A stretch of DNA of 64,000 bases from Gordonia sp. 'Campus'. Its GTDB lineage: Bacteria; Actinomycetota; Actinomycetes; Mycobacteriales; Mycobacteriaceae. Each line of letters starts with the position of its first letter. The stretch's first letter is position 1. Of this stretch, positions 35,316 to 44,483 are shown one piece after another. The notes beneath the pieces were generated by a model. That model had not been told where the DNA came from. It did not search any database and was given only the letters and a program-made list of their open reading frames with translations. The stretch spans positions 1-64,000 of the forward strand of contig NZ_JAKOIW010000019.1 of assembly GCF_022206305.1 (NCBI RefSeq). Direction: 5' to 3'. Position numbers and translations under genes: made by a program.

Positions 35316-36869
35316 GTGACCGACAGCGACATCACCGATCCGACGATCGGCACCGATCCGGAGAGCGCCGGCGCGGCACCGGCGGACGACCCGCAGCCGC
35401 CCCTGCACGACGTGATCATCATCGGCGCCGGCCTGTCCGGCATCGACTGCGCGTACCGGCTGCGGGAGCAGAATCCCGACGCCGACTACCTGGTTCTCGA
35501 GCGGCGTGCGCGGATGGGCGGCACGTGGGATCTGTTCCGCTACCCGGGCGTGCGCTCCGACAGCGACATCTACTCGCTCAGCTACCCGTTCGAGCCCTGG
35601 CGCAAGCCCGGCGCGCTCGCCCAGGGCGAGGACATCCGTCATTACATCGAGCACACCGCCCGCAAGTTCGGGATCGACGAGCACATCCGCCACGGCAGGC
35701 ATGTGGTCACCGCGGACTGGGATTCGACGACCGACACGTGGACGCTCGGCGTCGAGGTCGACGGGGTTGACGGGGTTGACGGGGGTACGGAGACGCGTAT
35801 GGAGACCCGGCGCGCACGCTTCGTCATCTTCGCCACCGGGTACTACGACTACGACAATCCCTACACCCCGCGCTTCACCGGGGCCGACGACTTCGCGGGC
35901 ACGATCGTCCACCCGCAACACTGGCCCGAGGATCTGGACTACCGGGGCAAGCGGGTCGTCGTGATCGGCAGCGGGGCGACGGCGGTCAGCCTGATACCCA
36001 GCCTGGCCCAGCAGGCCGAGCACGTCACGATGCTGCAGCGATCACCGTCGTACATCTTCTCGTCGAAGCAGAAGCAGTACCTCGCCCCGCTGGTGCAGCG
36101 TCTGCTGCCACCGGGCGCCGCGCACAAGGTCATCCGCACCCGCTACGCGACACAGACCGCCGCCATCGTGCACCTCACCCACCGCTTCCCGTCGCTCGGA
36201 CGCAAGCTGATCCGGAGCAACGTCGTGGCGAATCTGCCCGAGGACTATCCGGTCGACGTCCATTTCAACCCGGCCTACAACCCATGGGACCAGCGCATGT
36301 GCATGGTCCCCGACGCCGACCTGTTCGACCACATCACCGGCGGTTCGGTCGAGATGGTCACCGAACACATCGACCGGTTCGACGAGTCGGGTGTCCTGCT
36401 GACCTCTGGACGCCACCTCGACGCCGACATCATCGTCACCGCCACCGGTCTGCAGCTGCTCGGTTTCGGCGGTACGCGGCTGCGCGTCGACGGTGCCGAG
36501 GTCAAACCGCACGACCGCTTCGTCTTCAAGAGCTATCTGATCGAGGACGTGCCCAACCTGGCCTGGTCGGTGGGCTATACCAACGCGTCGTGGACGCTCC
36601 GCGCGGACATGACCGCGCGTGCGGTGGCCGATCTCGTGAAGCACATGCGCGTCAACGGTTACACGCACGCCTACCCGCACCTCGGTTCCGAACCCATGGG
36701 CGCGCGACCGCTGTGGGATCTCAAGGCCGGTTATGTCGAACGGTCGCCGGACGCGCTGCCGAAGTCCGGCACCCGAGGCCACTGGCAGGTCCGGCACAAC
36801 TACTACCGCGACGCCATCGATCACCGCAGGAACAAGGTCGAGGAGTCGATGGTGTTCGGACGGGTCTGA
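35316..36869 (+). CDS. flavin-containing Baeyer-Villiger-type monooxygenase (EthA-like)
   Basis: 517 residues. FAD-binding IIIGAGLSGIDCAYRL, NADPH-binding VVVIGSGATAVSL, and between them the Baeyer-Villiger fingerprint FAGTIVHPQHWP (FxGxxxHxxxWP type). Layout and length resemble EthA, which oxidises ketones and activates thioamide drugs. The GTG at 35316 is preferred because AGGAGG lies 5 bases upstream; the ATG two bases earlier is followed at once by TGA. No EthR-like repressor is adjacent; a CRP-type site lies 60 bases upstream, suggesting carbon-source control. Confidence 0.88.
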   Translation: MTDSDITDPTIGTDPESAGAAPADDPQPPLHDVIIIGAGLSGIDCAYRLREQNPDADYLVLERRARMGGTWDLFRYPGVRSDSDIYSLSYPFEPWRKPGALAQGEDIRHYIEHTARKFGIDEHIRHGRHVVTADWDSTTDTWTLGVEVDGVDGVDGGTETRMETRRARFVIFATGYYDYDNPYTPRFTGADDFAGTIVHPQHWPEDLDYRGKRVVVIGSGATAVSLIPSLAQQAEHVTMLQRSPSYIFSSKQKQYLAPLVQRLLPPGAAHKVIRTRYATQTAAIVHLTHRFPSLGRKLIRSNVVANLPEDYPVDVHFNPAYNPWDQRMCMVPDADLFDHITGGSVEMVTEHIDRFDESGVLLTSGRHLDADIIVTATGLQLLGFGGTRLRVDGAEVKPHDRFVFKSYLIEDVPNLAWSVGYTNASWTLRADMTARAVADLVKHMRVNGYTHAYPHLGSEPMGARPLWDLKAGYVERSPDALPKSGTRGHWQVRHNYYRDAIDHRRNKVEESMVFGRV

Positions 36870-36924
36870 CCCGTCGCCGACGTCGTGCGGGCCGGGGCAC
36901 ACGGCGGGCTTCTCGGTACGCCCG

Positions 36925-36930
36925 TACTAT
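36925..36930 (+). promoter_or_regulatory. -10 element TACTAT of a leaderless LGFP gene
   Basis: TACTAT fits the actinobacterial TANNNT -10 consensus. The ATG at 36938 begins 7 bases after it, where transcription would start. No ribosome-binding site lies between, so a leaderless transcript is predicted. Confidence 0.5.
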
Positions 36931-36937
36931 CGCGCGC

Positions 36938-37570
36938 ATGAGTGCTCTGACTTCTTCGTTGCGGCAGGACTCCCACGATCCGGTTCCCGGCCCCAACCGG
37001 CCGCGTCTCCGGTTCGCCCTCATGATCGCGGTGGTCATCGGCACGGTGCTCTCGCTCGTCGCCGTCGCGCCGACCGCGCAGGCCGACCGAATCATCAACG
37101 GCCACCTGGTCGGCGGGAAGATCGAGGAGGCCTACGCGCAGACGGGCGGCTTCTTCAAGTGGGGTGTGCCGACCGGCCCCGAGCGCGCCGCCGCCAAACG
37201 CGGGCGCTACCAGAGTTTCTCGCGCGACACCTCGTTCTACTGGCATCCGGCGGTCGACGGTGGGACTGCACATCAGGTGGGTGGCGCCATCCGTGCCCGC
37301 TGGCAGCGAGCCGGGGCAGAACGCGGAGCCCTGGGTTTCCCGACGACCAACGAGTACAAGTCGGGCAGCGGACGCAGCAACGACTTCCAGGGCGGTGTGG
37401 TCACCTGGTCCAAGTCCGGCGGTGCGCAGATCGTCTGGGGTCAGATCCTGCTCAAGTGGCAACAGACCGGCGGTGCGGGCGGGTACTTCGGCGTCCCCCT
37501 CGGCGGTGAGTACCGGCCGGGCGGCCGGTTCGCCCAGGACTTCCTCAACGGCACCATCTTCTGGCCCTGA
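36938..37570 (+). CDS. secreted LGFP-repeat cell-wall protein
   Basis: 210 residues. The signal segment is FALMIAVVIGTVLSLVAVAPTAQA (about 26-50, given here in two parts: FALMIAVVIGTVLSLV and AVAPTAQA). The mature part holds three LGFP-type repeats: FFKWGVPTGPE, RGALGFPTTNEY and GYFGVPLGGEY. LGFP repeats are found in wall-associated proteins of mycolic-acid bacteria (PS1/antigen 85 type proteins) and are thought to bind the wall. There is no enzymatic domain here. The gene is probably leaderless. Confidence 0.85.
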   Translation: MSALTSSLRQDSHDPVPGPNRPRLRFALMIAVVIGTVLSLVAVAPTAQADRIINGHLVGGKIEEAYAQTGGFFKWGVPTGPERAAAKRGRYQSFSRDTSFYWHPAVDGGTAHQVGGAIRARWQRAGAERGALGFPTTNEYKSGSGRSNDFQGGVVTWSKSGGAQIVWGQILLKWQQTGGAGGYFGVPLGGEYRPGGRFAQDFLNGTIFWP

Positions 37571-37611
37571 ACAACGCAACTCCGGGACGAAGACGACAAC
37601 CGCTTCTGTTC

Positions 37612-37627
37612 ACTAGGATGTCCTAGT
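37612..37627. promoter_or_regulatory. perfect palindromic operator before the fadD gene
   Basis: ACTAGGATGTCCTAGT is a perfect 16-bp dyad (7-bp arms, TG centre), 12 bases before the fadD ATG. It contains TAGGAT, a -10-like hexamer, so a repressor bound here would block transcription. A TetR-type fatty-acid regulator is the likeliest ligand (inference); none is encoded nearby. Confidence 0.55.
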
Positions 37628-37639
37628 ACCGTCGGGGGC

Positions 37640-39163
37640 ATGTCCACGGATTCGTCTTCCGCCAACACCATCGACGGCATACTCCGCAGGTCGGCCGCCC
37701 GGCACCCCGAGCGCACGGCCCTGATCTTCGAGGACCGGTCGCACACCTACCGCGAGCTCGACGACGCGGTGAACGGGGCCGCCGCAGCATTGCTGGCGAA
37801 CGGTCTTCGACGCGGCGATCGGGTCGCCGCCTACGGCACCAACTCCGATGCCTACGTGATCGGATTCCTGGCCTGCTGCCGCGCCGGACTCGTGCACGTG
37901 CCGATCAACTACGCGCTGCGCGGCGAAGAACTCCGATACCTCGCGGCCCAGTCGGGGGCACGCGCGGTGCTGGTCGATCCGGCACTGGCCGGCACTCTCG
38001 ACGAGGTGCGCGGCGATCTCGCCGACGTGGAATGGGTCATCCCGTTCCGCGACGCCACCGACTCCCTTCTGGCGTCGTCGACGTCCGACGAGGCGCCCGA
38101 GCCCGGTTCCGGGGCCGGGGGCAGCGACCTGGCGCAGCTGCTGTACACCTCGGGCACCACGTCGAAACCGAAAGGCGCCATGATGACTCATCAGGCGCTC
38201 ATCAGTGAGTACGTCTCGTCGGTCATCGCCCTGGACTTCGCAGCGGACGACAACCCGCTGATCGCCATGCCGCTCTACCACTCGGCGGGCATGCACGTCT
38301 TTCTGCTCCCGTACCTGTCGGTGGGCGCGACCGTCCGGCTCATGGCCACCCCGGACATCCCCGAGATCCTGCGCCGGATAGAGGCCGAACGCATCGGCTC
38401 ACTCTTCCTCGCGCCGACGGTCTGGGTGCCGCTGGCCAACCATCCGGACCTGGACACCCGCGATCTCTCGTCCCTGCGCAAGGCGCAGTACGGCGCGTCG
38501 ATCATGCCGGTCACCGTCCTGAACCGACTGCGCGAGCGCTTCCCCGAGCTGGGGTTCTACAACTGTTTCGGCCAATCCGAGATCGGCCCGCTGGCAACGG
38601 TTCTCCGGCCGGAGGAGCACGGGGACCGGGCGTCGTCGTGCGGACGGCCGGTGTTCTTCGTCGAGACACGGGTGGTCGACGCCGACGGCCACGACGTCGA
38701 ACCCGGCGTCCCCGGCGAGATCCTCTACCGATCGCCGCAACTGTGCCGCGGCTACTGGGAGAACCCAGCGGCGACGGACGAGGCGTTCCGGGACGGATGG
38801 TTCCACTCCGGAGATCTGGTGACCCGCGACGCCGAGGGCTTCATCACGGTGGTCGACCGGATCAAGGACGTCATCAACACCGGCGGCATCCTCGTGGCCT
38901 CACGCGAGGTGGAGGACGCCCTCTACACACATGCGGCGGTGTCGGAGGTGGCCGTCATCGGGGAACCGGACGACAAGTGGATCGAGGCGATCACCGCGGT
39001 CGTGGTCCTGCGGGACGGCGAATCGGTGACCGAGGACGCGCTGATCGAGCACGTCAGGGCGCAGATCGCGCCGTTCAAGGTCCCCAAGCGGGTGCGCTTC
39101 GTCGACGAGCTGCCCCGCAATCAGAGCGGCAAACTTCTCAAACGCGAACTCCGCACACAGTGA
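37640..39163 (+). CDS. fadD: long-chain acyl-CoA synthetase (FadD-like)
   Basis: 507 residues of the ANL superfamily. P-loop YTSGTTSKPKGAMMTH, YNCFGQSEIGPL (A5), FHSGDLVTRDAEGFITVVDR (A7-A8), the hinge KDVINTGG, and the catalytic Lys in RNQSGKLLKREL. Typical of FadD enzymes that activate fatty acids; chain length cannot be read. The start is preceded by a perfect palindrome that should control it. Transcribed alone. Confidence 0.88.
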   Translation: MSTDSSSANTIDGILRRSAARHPERTALIFEDRSHTYRELDDAVNGAAAALLANGLRRGDRVAAYGTNSDAYVIGFLACCRAGLVHVPINYALRGEELRYLAAQSGARAVLVDPALAGTLDEVRGDLADVEWVIPFRDATDSLLASSTSDEAPEPGSGAGGSDLAQLLYTSGTTSKPKGAMMTHQALISEYVSSVIALDFAADDNPLIAMPLYHSAGMHVFLLPYLSVGATVRLMATPDIPEILRRIEAERIGSLFLAPTVWVPLANHPDLDTRDLSSLRKAQYGASIMPVTVLNRLRERFPELGFYNCFGQSEIGPLATVLRPEEHGDRASSCGRPVFFVETRVVDADGHDVEPGVPGEILYRSPQLCRGYWENPAATDEAFRDGWFHSGDLVTRDAEGFITVVDRIKDVINTGGILVASREVEDALYTHAAVSEVAVIGEPDDKWIEAITAVVVLRDGESVTEDALIEHVRAQIAPFKVPKRVRFVDELPRNQSGKLLKRELRTQ

Positions 39164-39274
39164 CTCCGCGGTGACGCCCGGCGCCCGCACCGGATCCGTT
39201 CCCGCTTCTCGAACAGCCGTGCGTCATCACGGGATTCGGAAGCGGTCGGACGGTCGGGATCGGTTCGCAGTACG

Positions 39275-40462
39275 GTGACACGCGTGACTCGATGGCACCG
39301 CAGGGCTCTGACACTCATCGCGTGCGCGGCGGTCGCGATCGGGGGTTCGGGGGCCCTCGCCGCCGGATCCGCGACCGCCTCACCGCCGACCGGAGACGTC
39401 GGCTCGGTCGTCGCCTCACGGGACCTCGCACCCCAGTTCCGGGTGCCCGGATCGGCCCGCGCGACGGTGCTGACCTACGTCACCACCAACACGTTCGGAC
39501 AGAAGGCCCTCAGCACCGGGACGGTGTTCATCCCGCAGGGAACGGCTCCGCGCGGCGGCTGGCCGGTCATCTCGTGGGCCCACGGGACGTCGGGGCTCGG
39601 GGACGACTGCGCACCGTCGGTGAGGGGTCCGGGTCTGCCCGAACGCGACCTGCCCTACCTCGCGAGATGGATGCAGCAGGGCTACGCGATCGTGGCGAGC
39701 GACTACGCCGGGCTGGGCACCCCGGGCCTGCACGCCTACCTCGACGGACGGACCACCGCCCACAACGTCGTCGACATGGTGCGCGCCGGGCGCGAGTACA
39801 CGTCGACCCTGCCGGTCGGCCAGCGCCTGTCGCGATCCTGGGCGGTCGTCGGCCAGTCCCAGGGCGGTGGCGCCGCCATCTACACCGCGCGCCACGCGAC
39901 GGCCTTCGGCGGCGCCGACCTCGACTATCGCGGAGCGGTGGGCACCGGCACACCGGCCTACATCGAACGCCTCGTGCAGGTCGCCGGACCCGGGGTGCCA
40001 CCGATCGCGATCTCGCCCGCGCTCACCGCGTACGTCAGCTACATCGCCGCGAGTCTGCGGTACGCGCACCCGGAGCTGGGCATCGACCGCCTCCTCACAC
40101 CCACCGGCCGCAAGTACCTGGCCCTCGCCGAGACGCAGTGCGTGGGTGAATTCGAGGACCAGCTGCGGGGCGTGTCGCTCGGGGACTTCTTCAGCGCTCC
40201 GCTCATCGGCCTGCCGGGATTCGCGTCGACGCTCGCGAGCTACATGGGCATGCCCGAGCGGGGCTTCGACAAGCCGTTCTTCATGGGACACGGCCTGTTC
40301 GACACCGACGTGCCCTACCCGACGACGGCCGCCTACGTCGCCGCGCTCACGGCCAATCGAGCGCCGGTGACGTTCCGGACATATCCGAGCGACCACAGTG
40401 GAACGCTGATCCGATCGCAGGCCGACACCATCCCTTTCCTCGGCCGTCTCTTCGGACGCTGA
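39275..40462 (+). CDS. secreted lipase (LIP family, alpha/beta hydrolase)
   Basis: 395 residues. A signal peptide (ALTLIACAAVAIGGSGALAA to about residue 36) precedes an alpha/beta hydrolase of the secretory lipase family. The oxyanion region is ISWAHGTSGLGDDCAP, the nucleophile elbow GQSQGGGA (Ser in GQSQG), and the likely acid and base are Asp in GLFDTDVP and His in YPSDHSG. The enzyme should act on lipids outside the cell. Either the GTG at 39275 or the one at 39284 could be the start; no clear ribosome site distinguishes them. Confidence 0.83.
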   Translation: MTRVTRWHRRALTLIACAAVAIGGSGALAAGSATASPPTGDVGSVVASRDLAPQFRVPGSARATVLTYVTTNTFGQKALSTGTVFIPQGTAPRGGWPVISWAHGTSGLGDDCAPSVRGPGLPERDLPYLARWMQQGYAIVASDYAGLGTPGLHAYLDGRTTAHNVVDMVRAGREYTSTLPVGQRLSRSWAVVGQSQGGGAAIYTARHATAFGGADLDYRGAVGTGTPAYIERLVQVAGPGVPPIAISPALTAYVSYIAASLRYAHPELGIDRLLTPTGRKYLALAETQCVGEFEDQLRGVSLGDFFSAPLIGLPGFASTLASYMGMPERGFDKPFFMGHGLFDTDVPYPTTAAYVAALTANRAPVTFRTYPSDHSGTLIRSQADTIPFLGRLFGR

Positions 40463-40675
40463 TCCGAGATCCTGTCATCGAATTTCCGAAACAGGTTGCT
40501 GCATAGTCTCTCCGGCCGTGACACGCAACGAAACGGGCACAACTGGACACACCTCGCTGGCCGCGAGATGTGACCCCGTGGCAGGATGGTCACACCGGTG
40601 AAGCAGTTGCCGTCATGTCTTTGTCGGACGGATCGCCTCAGGCGAGCCCGTCCCCAGGAGAGAGGGCCGCCACCG

Positions 40676-41107
40676 ATGCAGGCAGACAATCCTGAGGCTG
40701 TGATCGTCGACGACAGCGGTGTCAGCGCCGGACGCGCGCTGATGTCGGTGGTCTCGGTCGCGCACGAGGAACTGGTGATCCTCACGGTGGAGGGCAGCAT
40801 CGACGTCCTCACCGCCCCGCAGCTCTCCGAAGCCGTGTCACAGGCGCTCAGTGGACGCCCCCGCGGTCTCATCATCGACCTGACCTCCACCGAGTTCCTG
40901 GCCTCGGCCGGCATGGCGGCATTGGTCGCGGCACACGAGGCGATCGCGCCGAACGGACTGTTCGGGGTCGTCGCCGCGGGCCCGGCGACCACCCGACCGC
41001 TGACCATCATGGGGCTCGACCAGACCATGATCCTGTACCCGACGCTCACCGCAGCGGTGACGGCCATGACCTGCCCTGAGGGAATGGTCGACCGCCCGGC
41101 CGGATGA
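40676..41107 (+). CDS. STAS-domain anti-anti-sigma factor
   Basis: 143 residues with a SpoIIAA/RsbV-type STAS domain: LVILTVEGSIDVLTAPQL, then the phosphorylation region STEFLASAGMAAL whose serine is the expected target of the partner kinase. AGGAGAGAGGG precedes the ATG at 40676. Only 4 bases separate it from the HATPase gene, so the two form a partner-switching module. Confidence 0.87.
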   Translation: MQADNPEAVIVDDSGVSAGRALMSVVSVAHEELVILTVEGSIDVLTAPQLSEAVSQALSGRPRGLIIDLTSTEFLASAGMAALVAAHEAIAPNGLFGVVAAGPATTRPLTIMGLDQTMILYPTLTAAVTAMTCPEGMVDRPAG

Positions 41108-41111
41108 CCCC

Positions 41112-41561
41112 ATGGCGTTGATCTCATCGGCACACCGACCCGGACCCGGGGACCCCGACGGCGGCCTCGAGCTGTCCGTCGCCGCGACTCCAGAGTCCGC
41201 CTACCGGTTTCGCCTGCGTTTCTCCGAGTGGCTCGACGCCACAATCAGCGTCGACGCCGAGCGGCGCAGCGACATCATCCTCGCGGTCTACGAAGCCGTC
41301 GCCAATGCCGCCGAACATGCGTACGCCTCCCAGGAAGCGCCGGGCTCCATCGGGGTCCGCGCCCGGGTGACGCCCGCAGGCGAGTTGGAGGCCGCGGTCA
41401 CCGACACCGGCACCTGGAAGCCGGGACACTCCGATCAGTTCCGCGGGCGCGGCCTGGCGCTGCTCACCGCTCTCAGTGACGACTCCGAGGTCACGACCGG
41501 GCCATCCGGTACCGCAGTGACCCTCCGCTGGCACCTGGTCCGCGACGGCGCGCGGGTCTGA
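41112..41561 (+). CDS. anti-sigma factor serine kinase (RsbW/SpoIIAB-like)
   Basis: 149 residues, GHKL ATPase fold: N-box YEAVANAAEHAY, G1-type DTGTWKP and G2-type RGRGLALLTAL. In the partner-switch mechanism it binds a sigma factor and phosphorylates the STAS partner. It lies 4 bases downstream of the STAS gene. No sigma factor gene follows, so the sigma target is elsewhere or the output is different. Confidence 0.87.
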   Translation: MALISSAHRPGPGDPDGGLELSVAATPESAYRFRLRFSEWLDATISVDAERRSDIILAVYEAVANAAEHAYASQEAPGSIGVRARVTPAGELEAAVTDTGTWKPGHSDQFRGRGLALLTALSDDSEVTTGPSGTAVTLRWHLVRDGARV

Positions 41562-41825
41562 TCGCGGGCCTCGGCGCGTTCGTCGGTTCGGGGAATCCCG
41601 GCCGGCAAACCCCGCCTGAGTCTGCCGGTCGGCGACCATCGGGGTACGGTTCGGGCAGGGATTCGGGCGCGAGTCTGATCAACCGACCAAGTCTGTCGGC
41701 GAAGTCGCCTAACCTGAACCCGAAGGCAGGTTCGGGGCCGGCCATCGCATAGCTCTTGTCGAGCCGTTCTCCGATCTGACACCGCAGACATGCGCACGCA
41801 GGTCAGCGCGAAGAAGGGAGTCGAC

Positions 41826-42995
41826 ATGACCGACTTCACCGTGGACTCGAACATCGACGATGCCTGGCGTACGTTCGCCCTGCACGTCGGCGACCGCCTG
41901 TCTCACCTCGACACCGGGGCCACACTCACCATCCAGCAGGATCCCACGATCCCGGAGGGCCCCCACGGCACGCTCCGGTTCTCGGTCACCGGATCGCGTC
42001 GGCTGCGCTGCACCATCGACGACGCCGACCTGCACCCCACCCCCGAACACTTCGCCGAGCATGTCGAGATGCTGGCCGCACTCGGTTGGCGTCGCCTGCG
42101 CAACAACACCCACATCTTCGAGGTCGGCAGGCGCCGCGTCGACCAGCTGGCCCATGTGACCGTGCAGACGCTCCGACAGGTGTGGGAGGTCGTCCACCCG
42201 GCGTTCCTCGACCACAGCCCGGCGGCCCGGCCCGAGCCGCAGATCGAGGTGGCCGTCCAGCCCTTCGACGCCGATCACCTGCGCGCCCTGCTCGTCGGGT
42301 CACTCGAGGACCTGACGGGGTGCCGGATCCAGACCGACGCCGACGGCGACATCGCCCTCCCGACCAAACCGGTCTCCTCGTGGCTCAGCCCGCGTTCGGA
42401 TGCGCCACGACTCGAGTTCTTCGCGCGTCTCGCAGGCGACATCACCGACCGCCGCCGCGCCGCCGACGTGGTCGCCGCGCAGCCGACGATGGGCTCCGCG
42501 GTCCGCGTGCACCTGCTCGAGAACGAGGTGTTCGCGACCCTGACCGTCGAATGCGCCGTCTACCATCCCCACAACCTGAGCTCGGCGCTCGCCGAGTGGT
42601 TCAGCTTCCTGGCCGACTGCGCGCCCAGCGTGATCTCGAAGGTCACCGAGGGTGCCCCCGTGTCGGTCACGAACAGCGGCCGGTTGCCCGACGCGTTGCA
42701 GACACTGCTGGAGCTCGACCCGGACGGTCGGTCGCTCAGTGCGCGGGAGGTCGCGAAGATCTGCGGGCACAACCAGACCGACATCCTCTCCTACATCCAC
42801 ACCAGCGAGGAGCAGTACCTCACCTGGCGCCGCTCGGCCGTCGACGCGGCCGCCGCGTCGGACTCGGTGGAGGCCGACGCGTGCCGGCACGAAGCCGACG
42901 CATGGCAGGCCACGACGCACAATCTCCGCGCCGCGCTGCGGGTCGTCGTGTTGTCCGATGACGACACCGCCGACCGTCGTCCGTCGGCCAAGTGA
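41826..42995 (+). CDS. TY-Chap/YbjN-like protein, first of a tandem pair
   Basis: 389 residues, cytoplasmic, no signal or membrane segment. The N-terminal 120 residues (DDAWRTFALHVGDRLSHL, RRLRCTIDDADLHP, then VTVQTLRQVWEVVHPAFL) align by eye with the next gene's AWRDFADTL, RLRCTISAGDL and AVRALREVWGVIHPSFV. A middle domain of about 140 residues resembles the YbjN/T3SS-chaperone (TY-Chap) fold. The C-terminus is helical with LPDALQTLLELDPDGRSLSA. GAAGGGAG lies 5 bases before the ATG. Function unknown; TY-Chap proteins are viewed as peptide- or effector-binding chaperones, some in conflict systems. Confidence 0.65.
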   Translation: MTDFTVDSNIDDAWRTFALHVGDRLSHLDTGATLTIQQDPTIPEGPHGTLRFSVTGSRRLRCTIDDADLHPTPEHFAEHVEMLAALGWRRLRNNTHIFEVGRRRVDQLAHVTVQTLRQVWEVVHPAFLDHSPAARPEPQIEVAVQPFDADHLRALLVGSLEDLTGCRIQTDADGDIALPTKPVSSWLSPRSDAPRLEFFARLAGDITDRRRAADVVAAQPTMGSAVRVHLLENEVFATLTVECAVYHPHNLSSALAEWFSFLADCAPSVISKVTEGAPVSVTNSGRLPDALQTLLELDPDGRSLSAREVAKICGHNQTDILSYIHTSEEQYLTWRRSAVDAAAASDSVEADACRHEADAWQATTHNLRAALRVVVLSDDDTADRRPSAK

Positions 42996-43185
42996 GCTCA
43001 TCTCGCCGATGATCGGCGCGTCACACACGTCGTCCGTGCGGGTGATTCTCCGCCGCCCTGACTCGCCACGCGCCACGCGCGGGACACCGCGGTAGATCCC
43101 GTCCCGGGTGTCATCGCGGCGTCGTAGTATTCGGATCCCGGTCCGCACACGTCCCGCGCTCACGCAACACCCAGTAGGAGACTGC

Positions 43186-44472
43186 ATGTCCCCCGATTTC
43201 GATGCCGTCCTCGAGGCGGCCTGGCGGGACTTCGCCGACACCCTCTCCACCCGCGTGCCCCAGCTCGTCCCGGGACAGACGCTCGCCGTCGTCGAGGCGG
43301 CCGCGGGCGGTTGGCGGCGTCGGATGACCTTCGCCGTCGTCGAGCAGCCCGGCGAATCGGCCCGGCTGCGGTGCACCATCTCCGCGGGAGACCTGACCTG
43401 GACCGACAAGGACCGGTGGATGCGCCAGGCGACCTACATCGTCGACCGCGGGTGGTGTCGTCTCGAAGGACGCAGCGCGTTCTGTTACGAGGTCGACCCG
43501 GCGCGCTTCGCCGACCTTTCCGCCGCCGCGGTGCGCGCACTCCGCGAGGTCTGGGGCGTGATCCATCCGTCCTTCGTCAGCATCAGCGACCCGTCCTTCG
43601 CCCGGCACCACTCGACGACACCCACGACCGATCTCGACGCCGGCGACGTCTCCGATGCCGGACGGGGCCACGTCGACGCCGAGACCATCCGCTTCGCCTC
43701 CCTCACCCGGCCCGTCGACGCGCCGGCCGAGGGCGGGGTGGTGCCGCAGTCGCAGGACCATCTGGTCGAACTGGTCCGGGCCGCCATGGCGGCGACCGGC
43801 CGGCCCGTGGTGGTCAGCCCGCGCAAGTCCATCTTCTTGCGGGCGACGCACACCTCGCTGTTGCGACCGGCGCGCGATGGCCGCGCGCTGGAGCTCGTGA
43901 CGATCCTCAGCTCCAAGGTGCCCGCCCCCTCGGTGGTGGGCTCGATCGTGACGGAGTTCTCCCCGCGGTGGCCCGAGATCGCTGTGGTCGTGCGCAACGG
44001 ACTCGTCTACGCGCAGCGCCGCATCGACGTCGCCGTGTTCAGCCCCGCCAACCTCGTCGCCGCCCTCCGACGCTGGGACGAATTCACCCAGGGCGCCCGA
44101 CGCGACATGGTCCGACGCCTCGAGGCCGACGAGAACCACAAGCTGCCACGCCGACTCCGCGGTGATCGCCTCCCCAGCGCGCTGCAGGTCCTCCTGCGGG
44201 TGGCCCACCGCGAGGACTCCAACCTCCGGCCGGGCAGCGCTCTCATCGCCTGCCGCAACGACCCCGAGAGGGTGCACGAGTTCTTCGACATCTGCGCGGC
44301 GGAGATGCGGGACTGGATGGACAGTCTCGCCCTGGCCCGCCGGGCGGAGCTGGGCGACGAGGAGATCGCCCTCTGCGAAGCCGAGCACCGCGCCTACGCG
44401 CGGCTCGCCCGGATACTCCTGAACGCGATGGAACTGGCGGGCGGATCGCCGGAACGGTCCATCGAGAGTTGA
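43186..44472 (+). CDS. TY-Chap/YbjN-like protein, second of a tandem pair
   Basis: 428 residues, cytoplasmic, a paralogue of the preceding gene: the same N-terminal block (AWRDFADTL, RLRCTISAGDL, LREVWGVIHPSF), a middle YbjN-like domain (HLVELVRAAMAATGRPVVVS), and a helical C-terminus with RLPSALQVLLRVAHREDSNL matching the first protein's RLPDALQTLLELD. Divergence is high, so the duplication is old. GTAGGAG precedes the ATG at 43186. The 190-base gap from the first gene may hold its own promoter. Twelve bases separate its end from a convergent DHFR-like gene. Confidence 0.65.
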   Translation: MSPDFDAVLEAAWRDFADTLSTRVPQLVPGQTLAVVEAAAGGWRRRMTFAVVEQPGESARLRCTISAGDLTWTDKDRWMRQATYIVDRGWCRLEGRSAFCYEVDPARFADLSAAAVRALREVWGVIHPSFVSISDPSFARHHSTTPTTDLDAGDVSDAGRGHVDAETIRFASLTRPVDAPAEGGVVPQSQDHLVELVRAAMAATGRPVVVSPRKSIFLRATHTSLLRPARDGRALELVTILSSKVPAPSVVGSIVTEFSPRWPEIAVVVRNGLVYAQRRIDVAVFSPANLVAALRRWDEFTQGARRDMVRRLEADENHKLPRRLRGDRLPSALQVLLRVAHREDSNLRPGSALIACRNDPERVHEFFDICAAEMRDWMDSLALARRAELGDEEIALCEAEHRAYARLARILLNAMELAGGSPERSIES

Positions 44473-44483
44473 GTCCGGGCGGT

